Assembly: GCA_049602155.1 (NCBI GenBank)
Contig: JBMYRH010000018.1
Location: 1-64,000 of the forward strand
Reading direction: 5' to 3'
Length of the DNA stretch: 64,000 bases
Origin: JBMYRH01 sp049602155
GTDB taxonomy: Bacteria; Myxococcota_A; UBA9042; PHBI01; JBMYRH01
Part shown: piece by piece, positions 54,065 through 63,176 of the stretch
Numbering within the stretch: the first letter of the stretch is position 1
How the letters are laid out: every line of letters starts with the position of its first letter
Notes under the pieces: model-generated
Databases searched by the model: none
Seen by the model: only the letters and a program-made list of their open reading frames with translations
What the model was told of the DNA's origin: nothing
Position numbers and translations under genes: made by a program

Positions 54065-54094
54065 AGAGTAGACACGAGCGACGCGCAGAATCAA
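54065..54094 (-). promoter_or_regulatory. Promoter of the small hypothetical gene (leaderless)
   Basis: Minus strand TTGATT (54094-54089), 18-nt spacer, TACTCT (54070-54065), then 6 nt to ATG 54058. Confidence 0.5.
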
Positions 54095-54100
54095 CGGGGA

Positions 54101-55765
54101 TTAGGCCACACGGTCAAGGTGCTGCAGCACGCGTACCATCACCTCATCTGGCGAACAGGAGACGATGTTCACCCCCGCAGGCTTCAAGGCCGCCTCGACC
54201 GCGGCCAGGCTGTGGCGCGCTTGCAGCCTCGTCACAGCCTCCAAAGCCTCACCGAGCTCGGTGTCATGTGCCGGTATCGACTCGACGACGAAGCCCGGAT
54301 CTGCAGGGCTCAAGACCACGATATTGTGCCGACTTCGCCGCGCACCGAGGGCCGCTCGACGGAGGGCGGTGACGTCCTCCACCGCCTGCAAGTCTGAGAA
54401 GACGATCATCGTGTGGGGTCCCCCGCCACTGCGCAGCACGAACTGCACCGCTGCCTCGAACCCGTGAGCCTGTGCGTCTTGACGCGTCGCGGGATCGAGC
54501 TGCAAGGGTATCCCGGAGTGACGGCAAAACGCGCGGTAACTCGCGTGCCGCTCACCGCGAGCATAGTCCTCCACGGGCAACACGAACCGACCACCCGGAC
54601 GGCCACTTCGATGCCGCTCCAGGTGCTCCGTGACCGCCTCGTGCAAGCCGCGGTCATCGACGAAGAAGCTTGCGTCAGAGTTCCCGACGTCATTGCTCCA
54701 TGGCAGGTTAAACGTACGCTGCTCCTGGGCATCAAACCACTGCGCGACGCTCTCCAAAAGCTCCCTCTCAGTCAGCTCCGTACGGTCCTCGTGCAGGAGA
54801 TGGTGAGACTCGAGCAAGACCTCTAAGATCCTAGCGCCTTGCCCCCGACCACGGCGAGGTGCGACCGCCGCCCTCACGCGATCATCGTACAGCAACACGC
54901 CGACCCTATCGCCGCGAGCGGACAGACTACTAGAGAGGCTGAACGCGACCTCGAGAGCAAAATCAATACGAGCGCTCCCAGGGCTGCCCCAAAACATGCT
55001 CGGCGACACATCGACCAGGAGCCACGCGCTGACCATCGTGTCCGACTCAAACTCTCGAGTCACCAGGCGACCACGACGCGCCGAGGCCGCCCAGGCGATG
55101 TGACGATATGAATCGCCCGGCAGGTGATCGCGCAGCTCTCGGAGTTCCAGCCCAAACCCACGCCTCCGAGAGCGCCCCATCCCAGCGCGCTCCTGCTGCG
55201 AAGGCCTTGTAGATCGCAAGCGCACACCTCGGGTCAAGGCGAAGCGGCGAGGCAAGAGCGTCACGGTCTCGCTGACCGGTAGCCATGCGTTCACGCACAC
55301 CACCCCCCCAGCGACCTTCGTCGCAAGGTGTCCACCCTGGATCCAACCGTACCCCACGCGCTGACCGTGCAGTCGTGCAGAAAAGCCGGTCACCGTGCGA
55401 GACACCTGCGCTGTCACGCCACCTTCGCACCTTAGCGCAAGCGAGGGCTCCAGGAGCGTCGCGCAAGCGCCACCCTCAAGCCGAAGGGCGATCTCAAGAG
55501 CGTCATCCACATTGAGGCGAAGGGGGGCAGCCGCCTCCTCCAACGCAAGCGTCAGCTCGCCCCGGCGCACCTGATGAAGCACACTCCGACCCTTGGCGAC
55601 GGCCCACAGCAACACGACGATCGCGCTCAGGCTCCACACCATGATCAGTGGCTGCCCGACGGCCAAGCCGACGATCGCCAATGTGACGGCCGTACCCGCG
55701 AGCCAACGCCCCGGGCCCGCTAGCCGGAGTGCCCTCCGCTCCTGGGTACCAAGAGGCTCAGCCAC
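54101..55765 (-). CDS. DUF58 domain protein (MoxR-associated)
   Basis: A 554-residue protein with two N-terminal membrane helices (residues about 20-60), a beta-rich middle, and the DUF58 signature GLELRELRDHLPGDSYRHIAWAASARRGRLVTREFE near 210-245. A VWA-like part with LLVDVSPSMFWG follows (a degenerate MIDAS, D-x-S-x-S form D-V-S-P-S). DUF58 proteins work with MoxR AAA+ ATPases, probably in envelope protein maturation. GTG 55765 overlaps the moxR stop by 8 nt. Confidence 0.88.
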   Translation of the reverse strand: MAEPLGTQERRALRLAGPGRWLAGTAVTLAIVGLAVGQPLIMVWSLSAIVVLLWAVAKGRSVLHQVRRGELTLALEEAAAPLRLNVDDALEIALRLEGGACATLLEPSLALRCEGGVTAQVSRTVTGFSARLHGQRVGYGWIQGGHLATKVAGGVVCVNAWLPVSETVTLLPRRFALTRGVRLRSTRPSQQERAGMGRSRRRGFGLELRELRDHLPGDSYRHIAWAASARRGRLVTREFESDTMVSAWLLVDVSPSMFWGSPGSARIDFALEVAFSLSSSLSARGDRVGVLLYDDRVRAAVAPRRGRGQGARILEVLLESHHLLHEDRTELTERELLESVAQWFDAQEQRTFNLPWSNDVGNSDASFFVDDRGLHEAVTEHLERHRSGRPGGRFVLPVEDYARGERHASYRAFCRHSGIPLQLDPATRQDAQAHGFEAAVQFVLRSGGGPHTMIVFSDLQAVEDVTALRRAALGARRSRHNIVVLSPADPGFVVESIPAHDTELGEALEAVTRLQARHSLAAVEAALKPAGVNIVSCSPDEVMVRVLQHLDRVA

Positions 55766-56735
55766 CGCTTGCGTAGGGGACGCGAGTCAGGATGTCATCG
55801 ACGATCCCCGTCACGGAGACCCGGTCGAGCTCCGCTTCTGGGGTCAAGATCAGGCGATGACAAAGGATCGGGTGCGCCAAGGCCCTGAGATCATCGGGTA
55901 ACACGTGGCCTCGCCCCATCAAAAGTGCGCGCACCTTGGCACAGGCCATGAGCCCCAGCGATGCCCGTGGGCTCGCCCCAAGCAGGACCGAGGCATGATG
56001 ACGCGTCTCTTGAACCAGTCGAACGATGTAGTCGAGAAGATCCGCTGCGATGTGGACCCCCTCAGCGCTGTTGGCGAACTCCAAGATGTCCGCCGATGCG
56101 AGGACCTGCTCAACGTTCGCGACCGGCTCGTTGTAGGTGTCCAAGATGCGCCGCTCCTGAGCGAAATCCGGATACTCGAGCGTCATGCGGAACGTAAACC
56201 GGTCCACTTGAGCCTCGGGGAGCGCGTAGACGCCTTCCTGCTCGATTGGGTTCTGGGTCGCGAGGACGATAAAAGGGGAGGGCAGGGGCTCTGTCGTCCC
56301 CTCGATCGTGACTTGATTCTCCTGCATCGCCTCAAGGAGGGCGCTCTGCGTCTTCGCAGGGGCACGGTTAATCTCGTCTCCCAAGACCACCTGCGAGAAG
56401 AGTGGACCTTTCCGCAGCGAGAACGCGTTGTCCTTCAGGCTGAGGACATTGGTCCCGGTGATGTCCGCGGGGAGCAAGTCCGGGGTAAATTGGATGCGAG
56501 AGAACGCACAACCAAGGGTCTGCGCGAAGGCCTTCACGAGCGTCGTCTTCGCGATCCCAGGCACCCCCTCTAGGAGGACATGCCCACGGGCGAAGAGCGC
56601 GATAAGCAGCAACTCCACGGTCGTCTCTCTGCCGACGTAGACCTTGGCGATCTCGACCTGAACTCTTCGATAGATCTCTGCTGCCTTCCGAGTCTCTTCC
56701 TCGGTAGGCGCACGTCTTATTGCCCCGTGCTCCAT
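55758..56735 (-). CDS. MoxR family AAA+ ATPase
   Basis: A 325-residue AAA+ chaperone-like ATPase. Walker A is GVPGIAKTTLVKAFA near residue 59, RIQFTPDLLPADITG is the family loop, Walker B is VVLGDEINRAPAKTQSALLEAM near 115, and TEPLPSPFIVLATQNPIEQEGVYALPEAQVDRF contains sensor 1. MoxR proteins assemble or activate partner proteins with VWA domains, here the downstream DUF58 product. It lies 19 bp after the DUF4350 gene. Confidence 0.94.
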   Translation of the reverse strand: MEHGAIRRAPTEEETRKAAEIYRRVQVEIAKVYVGRETTVELLLIALFARGHVLLEGVPGIAKTTLVKAFAQTLGCAFSRIQFTPDLLPADITGTNVLSLKDNAFSLRKGPLFSQVVLGDEINRAPAKTQSALLEAMQENQVTIEGTTEPLPSPFIVLATQNPIEQEGVYALPEAQVDRFTFRMTLEYPDFAQERRILDTYNEPVANVEQVLASADILEFANSAEGVHIAADLLDYIVRLVQETRHHASVLLGASPRASLGLMACAKVRALLMGRGHVLPDDLRALAHPILCHRLILTPEAELDRVSVTGIVDDILTRVPYASGG

Positions 56736-56754
56736 CCTGTCTCCATCCTCTCGC

Positions 56755-58050
56755 CTAAGAAGAGGGCCTGGTCACCGCTGAGGGATCACCTTCAGGCCAT
56801 GCTGGGGGCGCTGCCGCCCCCTCCTCCATGTACGCTCCTACCGCGCGGATATCTTGCAGCAGGCTCATGAATCGCTCAGCGCTCACAGGCGCAGAGTCGG
56901 CTTGGCGAACGCTATCTGCCTCCTGTTGAATGCGCAACACCGCGGCCTTCGCTGCCTTCCACCTCCGACCGTCTTCTGGGCCAGTCGTCCGCGGTCCTCG
57001 CAGCAAGAGCTGGCGGAGCTTAACCTCGGGAAGTTCGCGCAGAAGTGTCTCTACGGGCTCGAGGAAGTCAGCCTCGTCCTGCTCCTGAATCAATGCGACG
57101 GATTCGTGACGCTGAGGTGACACCTGGGCAGTGAGCACGGGGCGCGTCGCCTCCACAAGGCGACGACCACCTAAGAGGAGCTGTGCGAGCAAGGCGACCG
57201 TGATGAAGACCGCGAGCAACACCAACACAAAGGGCCCCGGCGACGTCCCCAGCTGCCGGTCAACCGCTCCAAGCGCGCGGTTCAGGAGCCCCACCGACTC
57301 ATCCAGTACACGTGGCAACGCCCCGAACCTCCCCAGTCCTGAACGGTAACGCCCCGCTATCCGAGTGCCCGGTGTGACCAGGCTGACTTCGCAAGGATCG
57401 CTGAGGCAGTAATAGCGCATCATGTTCGCAGCCAGCTGCTTGTTCCCATAGAAGCGGCGCAACATCGCGTTGATGAACATGCTGGGGTCACCGATAGCGA
57501 GCACCGCACCCTCGCCCAACCGGACCTCTTGAATCAGGCCTTGCCTCGCCCCTCCAGCAGCCAGGATCACCTCGCCGGCCCCAGACAAGACGACCCCGTG
57601 ATTCGCAACAACCTCATCGACGTTGAAGAAAAGGAAGTGCTCCTCTTCTACGCCGAGTATCGGGATGTTCGCGCGCTCACGGTAGACCTTTGCACCATCT
57701 GTCGCGCCCACATCCCCAGAGAGCGGCTTACGCGCCAACCCTATCGCACTGAGGAAGCGGTCTCCTGTGCCGACATCGTCCGCGACGATGAGGTGACCGC
57801 CTTCCCTCACAAACACGAGCAAGTCTTCGACGGGCATCGGCTGAGATGGATACACCCACAACAGGACGTCATCGGGCCTCAGCTTCCCGAGATCGAGCGT
57901 CTCCAGGCGGTTCACTTGCACCCGCGCTTCGGCCCCGGTCGTCTCCAGATAGCCGATTCCGTTCCAATCCTCCTCAGACGCACTGTAGTCTTCAGCCGAC
58001 ACCGAGGAGGTGACGAGGCAGAGCAGTAAGCTGAGGAATAGCCGGCTCAT
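56755..58050 (-). CDS. DUF4350 domain membrane protein
   Basis: A 431-residue protein with an N-terminal signal sequence (SRLFLSLLLCLVTSSVSA). A DUF4350-like glutamine-amidotransferase fold follows (DDVLLWVYPSQPMPVEDLLVFVREGGHLIVADDVGTG, EVRLGEGAVLAIGDPSMFINAML). One membrane helix lies near residue 285-305 (FVLVLLAVFITVALLAQLLLGG), then a cytoplasmic tail. DUF4350 proteins commonly accompany MoxR and DUF58. ATG 58050 overlaps the upstream stop (ATGA). Confidence 0.85.
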   Translation of the reverse strand: MSRLFLSLLLCLVTSSVSAEDYSASEEDWNGIGYLETTGAEARVQVNRLETLDLGKLRPDDVLLWVYPSQPMPVEDLLVFVREGGHLIVADDVGTGDRFLSAIGLARKPLSGDVGATDGAKVYRERANIPILGVEEEHFLFFNVDEVVANHGVVLSGAGEVILAAGGARQGLIQEVRLGEGAVLAIGDPSMFINAMLRRFYGNKQLAANMMRYYCLSDPCEVSLVTPGTRIAGRYRSGLGRFGALPRVLDESVGLLNRALGAVDRQLGTSPGPFVLVLLAVFITVALLAQLLLGGRRLVEATRPVLTAQVSPQRHESVALIQEQDEADFLEPVETLLRELPEVKLRQLLLRGPRTTGPEDGRRWKAAKAAVLRIQQEADSVRQADSAPVSAERFMSLLQDIRAVGAYMEEGAAAPPAWPEGDPSAVTRPSS

Positions 58051-59759
58051 GCGTCCCCCTCATGGGTCCCGCTGAGTCGCTCCGCCATGCGCACATCATC
58101 AAGCGTCTCGGGATCCGGCTTGAACCACGTGCGCTCAACGAGAACCTTGAGATCTTGAACCATGTCCGCGTGTTCGGGGTTGGCTTTCGCGTCACGTCTC
58201 GCCAAGCCCTCAGGCGTCTCAAAACCCCAGCCCTGACCCGAGGTCCGCGGGGCAAGGCGGCTCAAGAAGACATCACGCACCCGAGCACGCACAGACTCCA
58301 TACGCACCGTCATGCGATCAAGCTCACCGCTATGGGGGAGCTGCAACTCCGCAGCGACCGGCAAAAGGCCAGGCCCCTTAATCGACAGCAGCCAGCGCCC
58401 CTTCTTGAGGGGCCCGATGACAAAGAGCCCATCCGCCCCCGGACTGACCTCGTGGACTTCAGTGTCGCACTGCACCGACACAACGACATCGTGCAAGGGG
58501 CGCCCACCTTCACGCTCGACGACCACCCCAGCGATCCAATCGGGCCGGGAAATGTAGCCAGCCTCGACGGGAAGTTCATCGCTGAACAACGTGACGGACT
58601 GACCGGGCAAGTGTCGACGCAACCGACGACGTTGCCATGCGCGTCTCAGGTACTCCCAGACGCGCAAATGGAACGCGAGGGCAACCAAGGCCAAGACCGC
58701 CGCAGACACCAGGCAGGCGAGGTACCAGCTCCACGGGACGCCCGGGAGCGCCGGGACGGGGATGATGGCGCGCTCGCTCCGTGCGACCTGAAGGGAGAGC
58801 TCTGGCGGCTCAAAGACCGCTTGGACCTCTACTGCACCGCCATCAAAGTCGATGAACTCGCGGGCCTCGATGGCCACGAGGAAGACCCCATTGGCATCCG
58901 TGAGCACCGCGCGCTGCGTCTGGGGGGCCACCGCTCCGTCCCCAGAGCTTCGGCAAACGATAGCGACCATCCGACCGGGCATCGCGCCCATTTCACCTGA
59001 CAGCCGACCACTGAATCGATAACGACCACTGTAGCTGTCCCCCTCACGCCCCACTCGCAAGGTGAGGCGTGTCGCCCTTGTCACGAGCAGGCTCACACGA
59101 CTTGAGGCCGATGCGCGCCGCCCATCCCCTGGGAAGCTCGCCTCTACGACCACACGCCCAAAGCGACTGATCGACGACGGGTTCACTAAAAATGCGATGC
59201 GCCCCTGCCGATCCGCGTCACCGACGAGCGCCGGGCCTTGCCCCACGCGCAGGTGAATCGGGACGTTACCGACAGCCTTCCCGTCGCTCTGTAGCGTCAC
59301 TTCAACCTTCACGGGCCCCTCATCAAGAGTCGTCTCGGCCCGGTCGAGCCCAATCGTCAGCCGCGTGGGTGCCCGACGCAGCTCCATGACACCTGACCTC
59401 TCGATTGGGCCGAAATTAGGCCCTCCGGCAAACGAGAGCGTCCATGTCAGTTGCTCACCGTGAGCCTTTGCAAGTTGCGCGACATCCGGCCCCGAGATCG
59501 TCAACTCGAACTCACCATCGGCGCCTGCCCGCACCACCCGCGTCTCAAGCCCCTCGATACGGGCATGAACAGGGCCCCCGACGATCGGCGCGCCGGTGTC
59601 GTCCGCTAGGCGCCCACGGAGCGCGAGCCCCTGGTCTGCAAGCAACACATGGGCCGTCATTTGAGTGCGGGCGCGCACCCTCACCGGCGCTGACCAACCG
59701 TCTAAGCACATGGTGAGCAGCAGGGCGAAGGCAACACAGGCGGCGGGTCGTGGGGTCAC
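58047..59759 (-). CDS. Ig-like/carboxypeptidase-regulatory-domain membrane protein of the MoxR cluster
   Basis: A 570-residue exported protein, first in the MoxR/DUF58 operon. After a signal sequence there are beta-sandwich modules: LALRGRLADDTGAPIVGGPVHARIEG, KVEVTLQSDGKAVGNVPIHLRVG, FSGRLSGEMGAMPGRMVAIVCRS. A membrane helix is near residue 355-375 (WSWYLACLVSAAVLALVALAFHL). The cytoplasmic or C-terminal half holds another regulatory-like beta domain (DWIAGVVVEREGGRPLHDVVVSVQC). Start GTG 59759 is supported by a promoter whose -10 box TATGCT ends 6 nt upstream; the longer ATG frame from 59819 would cross it. Confidence 0.75.
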   Translation of the reverse strand: MTPRPAACVAFALLLTMCLDGWSAPVRVRARTQMTAHVLLADQGLALRGRLADDTGAPIVGGPVHARIEGLETRVVRAGADGEFELTISGPDVAQLAKAHGEQLTWTLSFAGGPNFGPIERSGVMELRRAPTRLTIGLDRAETTLDEGPVKVEVTLQSDGKAVGNVPIHLRVGQGPALVGDADRQGRIAFLVNPSSISRFGRVVVEASFPGDGRRASASSRVSLLVTRATRLTLRVGREGDSYSGRYRFSGRLSGEMGAMPGRMVAIVCRSSGDGAVAPQTQRAVLTDANGVFLVAIEAREFIDFDGGAVEVQAVFEPPELSLQVARSERAIIPVPALPGVPWSWYLACLVSAAVLALVALAFHLRVWEYLRRAWQRRRLRRHLPGQSVTLFSDELPVEAGYISRPDWIAGVVVEREGGRPLHDVVVSVQCDTEVHEVSPGADGLFVIGPLKKGRWLLSIKGPGLLPVAAELQLPHSGELDRMTVRMESVRARVRDVFLSRLAPRTSGQGWGFETPEGLARRDAKANPEHADMVQDLKVLVERTWFKPDPETLDDVRMAERLSGTHEGDA

Positions 59760-59765
59760 AGGCAG

Positions 59766-59793
59766 AGCATAGCAGCTCCTCAGCGGATGTCGC
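59766..59793 (-). promoter_or_regulatory. Promoter of the MoxR/DUF58 operon (leaderless)
   Basis: Minus strand GCGACA (59793-59788), 16-nt spacer, TATGCT (59771-59766), then 6 nt to GTG 59759. Confidence 0.45.
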
Positions 59794-59860
59794 GCATGGG
59801 CGTAAGCCATTGAAAACAATCAACCAACCTGGCTCAAAAGCCTTGAGGCTGACGTGGCCG

Positions 59861-59889
59861 TTGCCCCCCTCGACTTCGGTTGCTATCGT
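59861..59889 (+). promoter_or_regulatory. Promoter of ftsY
   Basis: TTGCCC (59861-59866), 17-nt spacer, TATCGT (59884-59889), followed by GAGGAG and the TTG start at 59915. Confidence 0.5.
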
Positions 59890-59914
59890 CCGCCGCCCCG
59901 CTGAGGAGACTGCC

Positions 59915-61069
<1,155 letters not shown>

Positions 61070-61119
61070 GCGACCTGAATCATTGAATAACCCTCAAACA
61101 GGATTGCGTTTACAGCGGC

Positions 61120-61148
61120 TTGACCGCCCGACTGAACCCGCGATACAG
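61120..61148 (+). promoter_or_regulatory. Putative promoter of the beta-barrel operon
   Basis: TTGACC (61120-61125), 16 to 17-nt spacer, GATACA/ATACAG (61142-61148), about 75 nt upstream of the TTG start at 61223. Confidence 0.45.
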
Positions 61149-61222
61149 TCCTTCACCGTGGCGGCCGTGTGAGAGGCCGTCTCCCACGGCACCCAAACGC
61201 CGTCTCCGAGGATGCTCTGCAT

Positions 61223-61975
61223 TTGAACCGTCTATCTGCCGCGACGCGCACACTAGGAACCGTACTGATTACGGCGTGTATTGCCTGGACAACTGTCTCC
61301 ACAGCGCATGCCCAGGCGCCCGGCGAGGCCACCGAAGAGGCCGTCGCTGAGGACGTCGAGGCGCTCGCCGATGTAATCCGCGTGATCCAGCAGCGCCCGC
61401 TGCTGCGCGCAAACCGCGTGGAGGTCCAGACCCTCTTCGGCCTCGGCCTCTCCGACACGATGTTCCGACACATGGCGCCGGTCATGAACCTGCGGTTCCA
61501 CATTGACGAGCGATGGAGTGTCGGAGCCTCAGGCGCCTACTACTTCCCTGACACCCATGGACACAGCATCCCGCTCTCTTCCACATCCCCGGTGTTCGAG
61601 GACGTCACAGACACCTTCGAGGTGTTCCCGGAGAAGGCGGTCATCGAGTGGTCTGCTGGCTTGGACGCTGCCTTCATCCCGATCGACGGGAAGTTCGCCC
61701 TGTTCAACCAGCACATCCTCTACTTCGACTTCTATGTGCTCGCGGGAGGCGGCGTCCTCCAGACCAGCCGCTCTGGCACGCTCAAGCCAACTGGCATGGT
61801 AGGCCTCGGTTGGCGGCTGACCTTCAACCGCTGGCTCGCGATGACCCTTGAGTTTAGGGACCACATGTACATGGAGAACTACAACGCCGGCGATGAGTTC
61901 GTGAACCATGTGATGTTTCAAGCTGGCCTGAGTTGGTGGTTCCCATTCGACTTCGAGTACCGGTTCCCACGATGA
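61223..61975 (+). CDS. Outer-membrane beta-barrel domain protein 1
   Basis: A 250-residue exported protein with a signal peptide ending TTVSTAHAQA. A short acidic segment is followed by an eight-strand-like barrel pattern (NLRFHIDERWSVGASGAYYFP, YFDFYVLAGGGVLQTS, GTLKPTGMVGLGWRLTFNRWLAMTLEFRDHMY, FQAGLSWWFPFDFEY). Proteins of this type occur in pairs in myxobacteria, some with gliding or envelope complexes; the role here is unknown. TTG 61223 is chosen for GAGGAT upstream and the signal peptide. The stop overlaps the next ATG (ATGA). Confidence 0.75.
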   Translation: MNRLSAATRTLGTVLITACIAWTTVSTAHAQAPGEATEEAVAEDVEALADVIRVIQQRPLLRANRVEVQTLFGLGLSDTMFRHMAPVMNLRFHIDERWSVGASGAYYFPDTHGHSIPLSSTSPVFEDVTDTFEVFPEKAVIEWSAGLDAAFIPIDGKFALFNQHILYFDFYVLAGGGVLQTSRSGTLKPTGMVGLGWRLTFNRWLAMTLEFRDHMYMENYNAGDEFVNHVMFQAGLSWWFPFDFEYRFPR

Positions 61976-62688
61976 CGCAACGCCTTACACAGCTCCTGAC
62001 GATCGCCGTTCTTTTGGTCTGCACACTTGCAGGCCCGGGCGCACCCAGCGTCGCCGCCAAGACGCCCTTCGATGACCTGCCCGCGGTGCGCAACAAGCTG
62101 CTCTTGCACGAGGGCCGGCATGCCCTTGCGCCCACCTTCGCCTTCACCGCGAACGACCCCTACAAGTCCAACGTCTTGGTCGGTGCCAACTGGCGCTACT
62201 ACATCCAGTCCTGGTTCGGGATTGGGGTCGACGTCGCAGCCGGCTTTGGCATGAACACGTCGCTGAACAACCGGATCTCCGCGGAGATCACAACCGACGC
62301 GAAGAGCTTCGACGTCTCCGCGACATCGCTCCAGCTCCTCACCCACGCCACGCTTGAGTTGGTGCCTATCGAGGGCAAGTTCTTGTTAGCAGGTGGCCAT
62401 CAGGTGCGCATGGATCTCCACATCTTCGGCGGGTTCGGGATGGCTATGGTCGCAGGGGAAGGGCGCATCGAGGATGAGATCACATGGCTCCCCGTCGTCG
62501 GTGGTGGCATGCGCTTCTTCCCGAACGACTGGCTCGCCATCGGTATCGACATCCGTGACTACATGGTGAACCGGGTCCTCGCGATGAGGCGGGACGGCAG
62601 CATCCCTGGCGGAGAGCTGACCCACAACTTGGCGACGACGCTCTCCATCGGCTTCTTCCTCCCGACCGAGCCGACAATCGAGCCATGA
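61972..62688 (+). CDS. Outer-membrane beta-barrel domain protein 2
   Basis: A 238-residue paralogue-like neighbour of the preceding barrel. After a signal peptide (LLTIAVLLVCTLAGPGAPSVAA) come KLLLHEGRHALAPTFAFTANDPYKSNVLVGANWRYYIQSWFGIGVDVAAGFG, HATLELVPIEGKFLL, VRMDLHIFGGFGMAMV, GGGMRFFPNDWLAIGIDIRDYMVNRVL and ATTLSIGFFLPTEP. The shared 'PIEGKF...IFGG' and 'W-LAI-ID-RD-M' text shows the two genes arose by duplication. ATGA overlaps on both sides. Confidence 0.78.
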   Translation: MTQRLTQLLTIAVLLVCTLAGPGAPSVAAKTPFDDLPAVRNKLLLHEGRHALAPTFAFTANDPYKSNVLVGANWRYYIQSWFGIGVDVAAGFGMNTSLNNRISAEITTDAKSFDVSATSLQLLTHATLELVPIEGKFLLAGGHQVRMDLHIFGGFGMAMVAGEGRIEDEITWLPVVGGGMRFFPNDWLAIGIDIRDYMVNRVLAMRRDGSIPGGELTHNLATTLSIGFFLPTEPTIEP

Positions 62689-63176
62689 TTAGCCACCTGC
62701 GCGCGCCCCTCGCGCTGGCCAGCCTCTTCGTCCTCCTGATGGCTTCGAGCGCCAGCGCCTCTCATTATCGACTCTCATCAGGGTTTGAGCTCGTCACGGA
62801 CGCGGAACGAATGGCCTTAAAGGGCGCCAAGATCCACACCACTGCGGACCTCCTGCAAGCGACCGCCAAGAAACGAGCTCGCCGAACACTGGCCAAGAAG
62901 ACCCGCATCAGCCTCAAACGCCTGACCGCACTGGCCCAACAGTGCGACCTGCTCCGCATTAAGGGCTTAGGGCCAAGCGGTGTTCGCCTGCTTCAAGCCG
63001 CGAAGGTCATGCACGTAGCCGCCCTGAAGGGTGGTAACGCCAAGGCCCTCCACAGCAAGCTTCAAACGCTCAAGTCCACCCTTGCGCTGCCTCACGTTGT
63101 CCCGTCAGCGGCTGAACTGGCGGCCTGGATTTCGCAGGCGAAGGGGCTCAAGCGCATCCTTGAGGGCGTGCGATGA
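62685..63176 (+). CDS. Exported DUF4332-like helix-hairpin-helix protein
   Basis: A 163-residue protein with a signal sequence (LALASLFVLLMASSASASH), followed by an all-alpha DUF4332-like body. That body has GAKIHTTADLLQATAKKRARRTLAKKTRISLKRLTALAQQCDLLRIKGLGPSGVRLLQAAKVM and a second half-repeat. Such hairpins normally bind DNA or protein; export of one is unusual but known for the domain. Basic (many Lys/Arg). Coupled by ATGA overlaps to the barrel gene and to the HEAT membrane gene. Confidence 0.78.
   Translation: MISHLRAPLALASLFVLLMASSASASHYRLSSGFELVTDAERMALKGAKIHTTADLLQATAKKRARRTLAKKTRISLKRLTALAQQCDLLRIKGLGPSGVRLLQAAKVMHVAALKGGNAKALHSKLQTLKSTLALPHVVPSAAELAAWISQAKGLKRILEGVR

Noticed and set aside
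54101..55765. Plus-strand frames antisense to the DUF58 gene
   Set aside because: They lack ribosome sites and known motifs, while the minus-strand frame has the full DUF58 signature.
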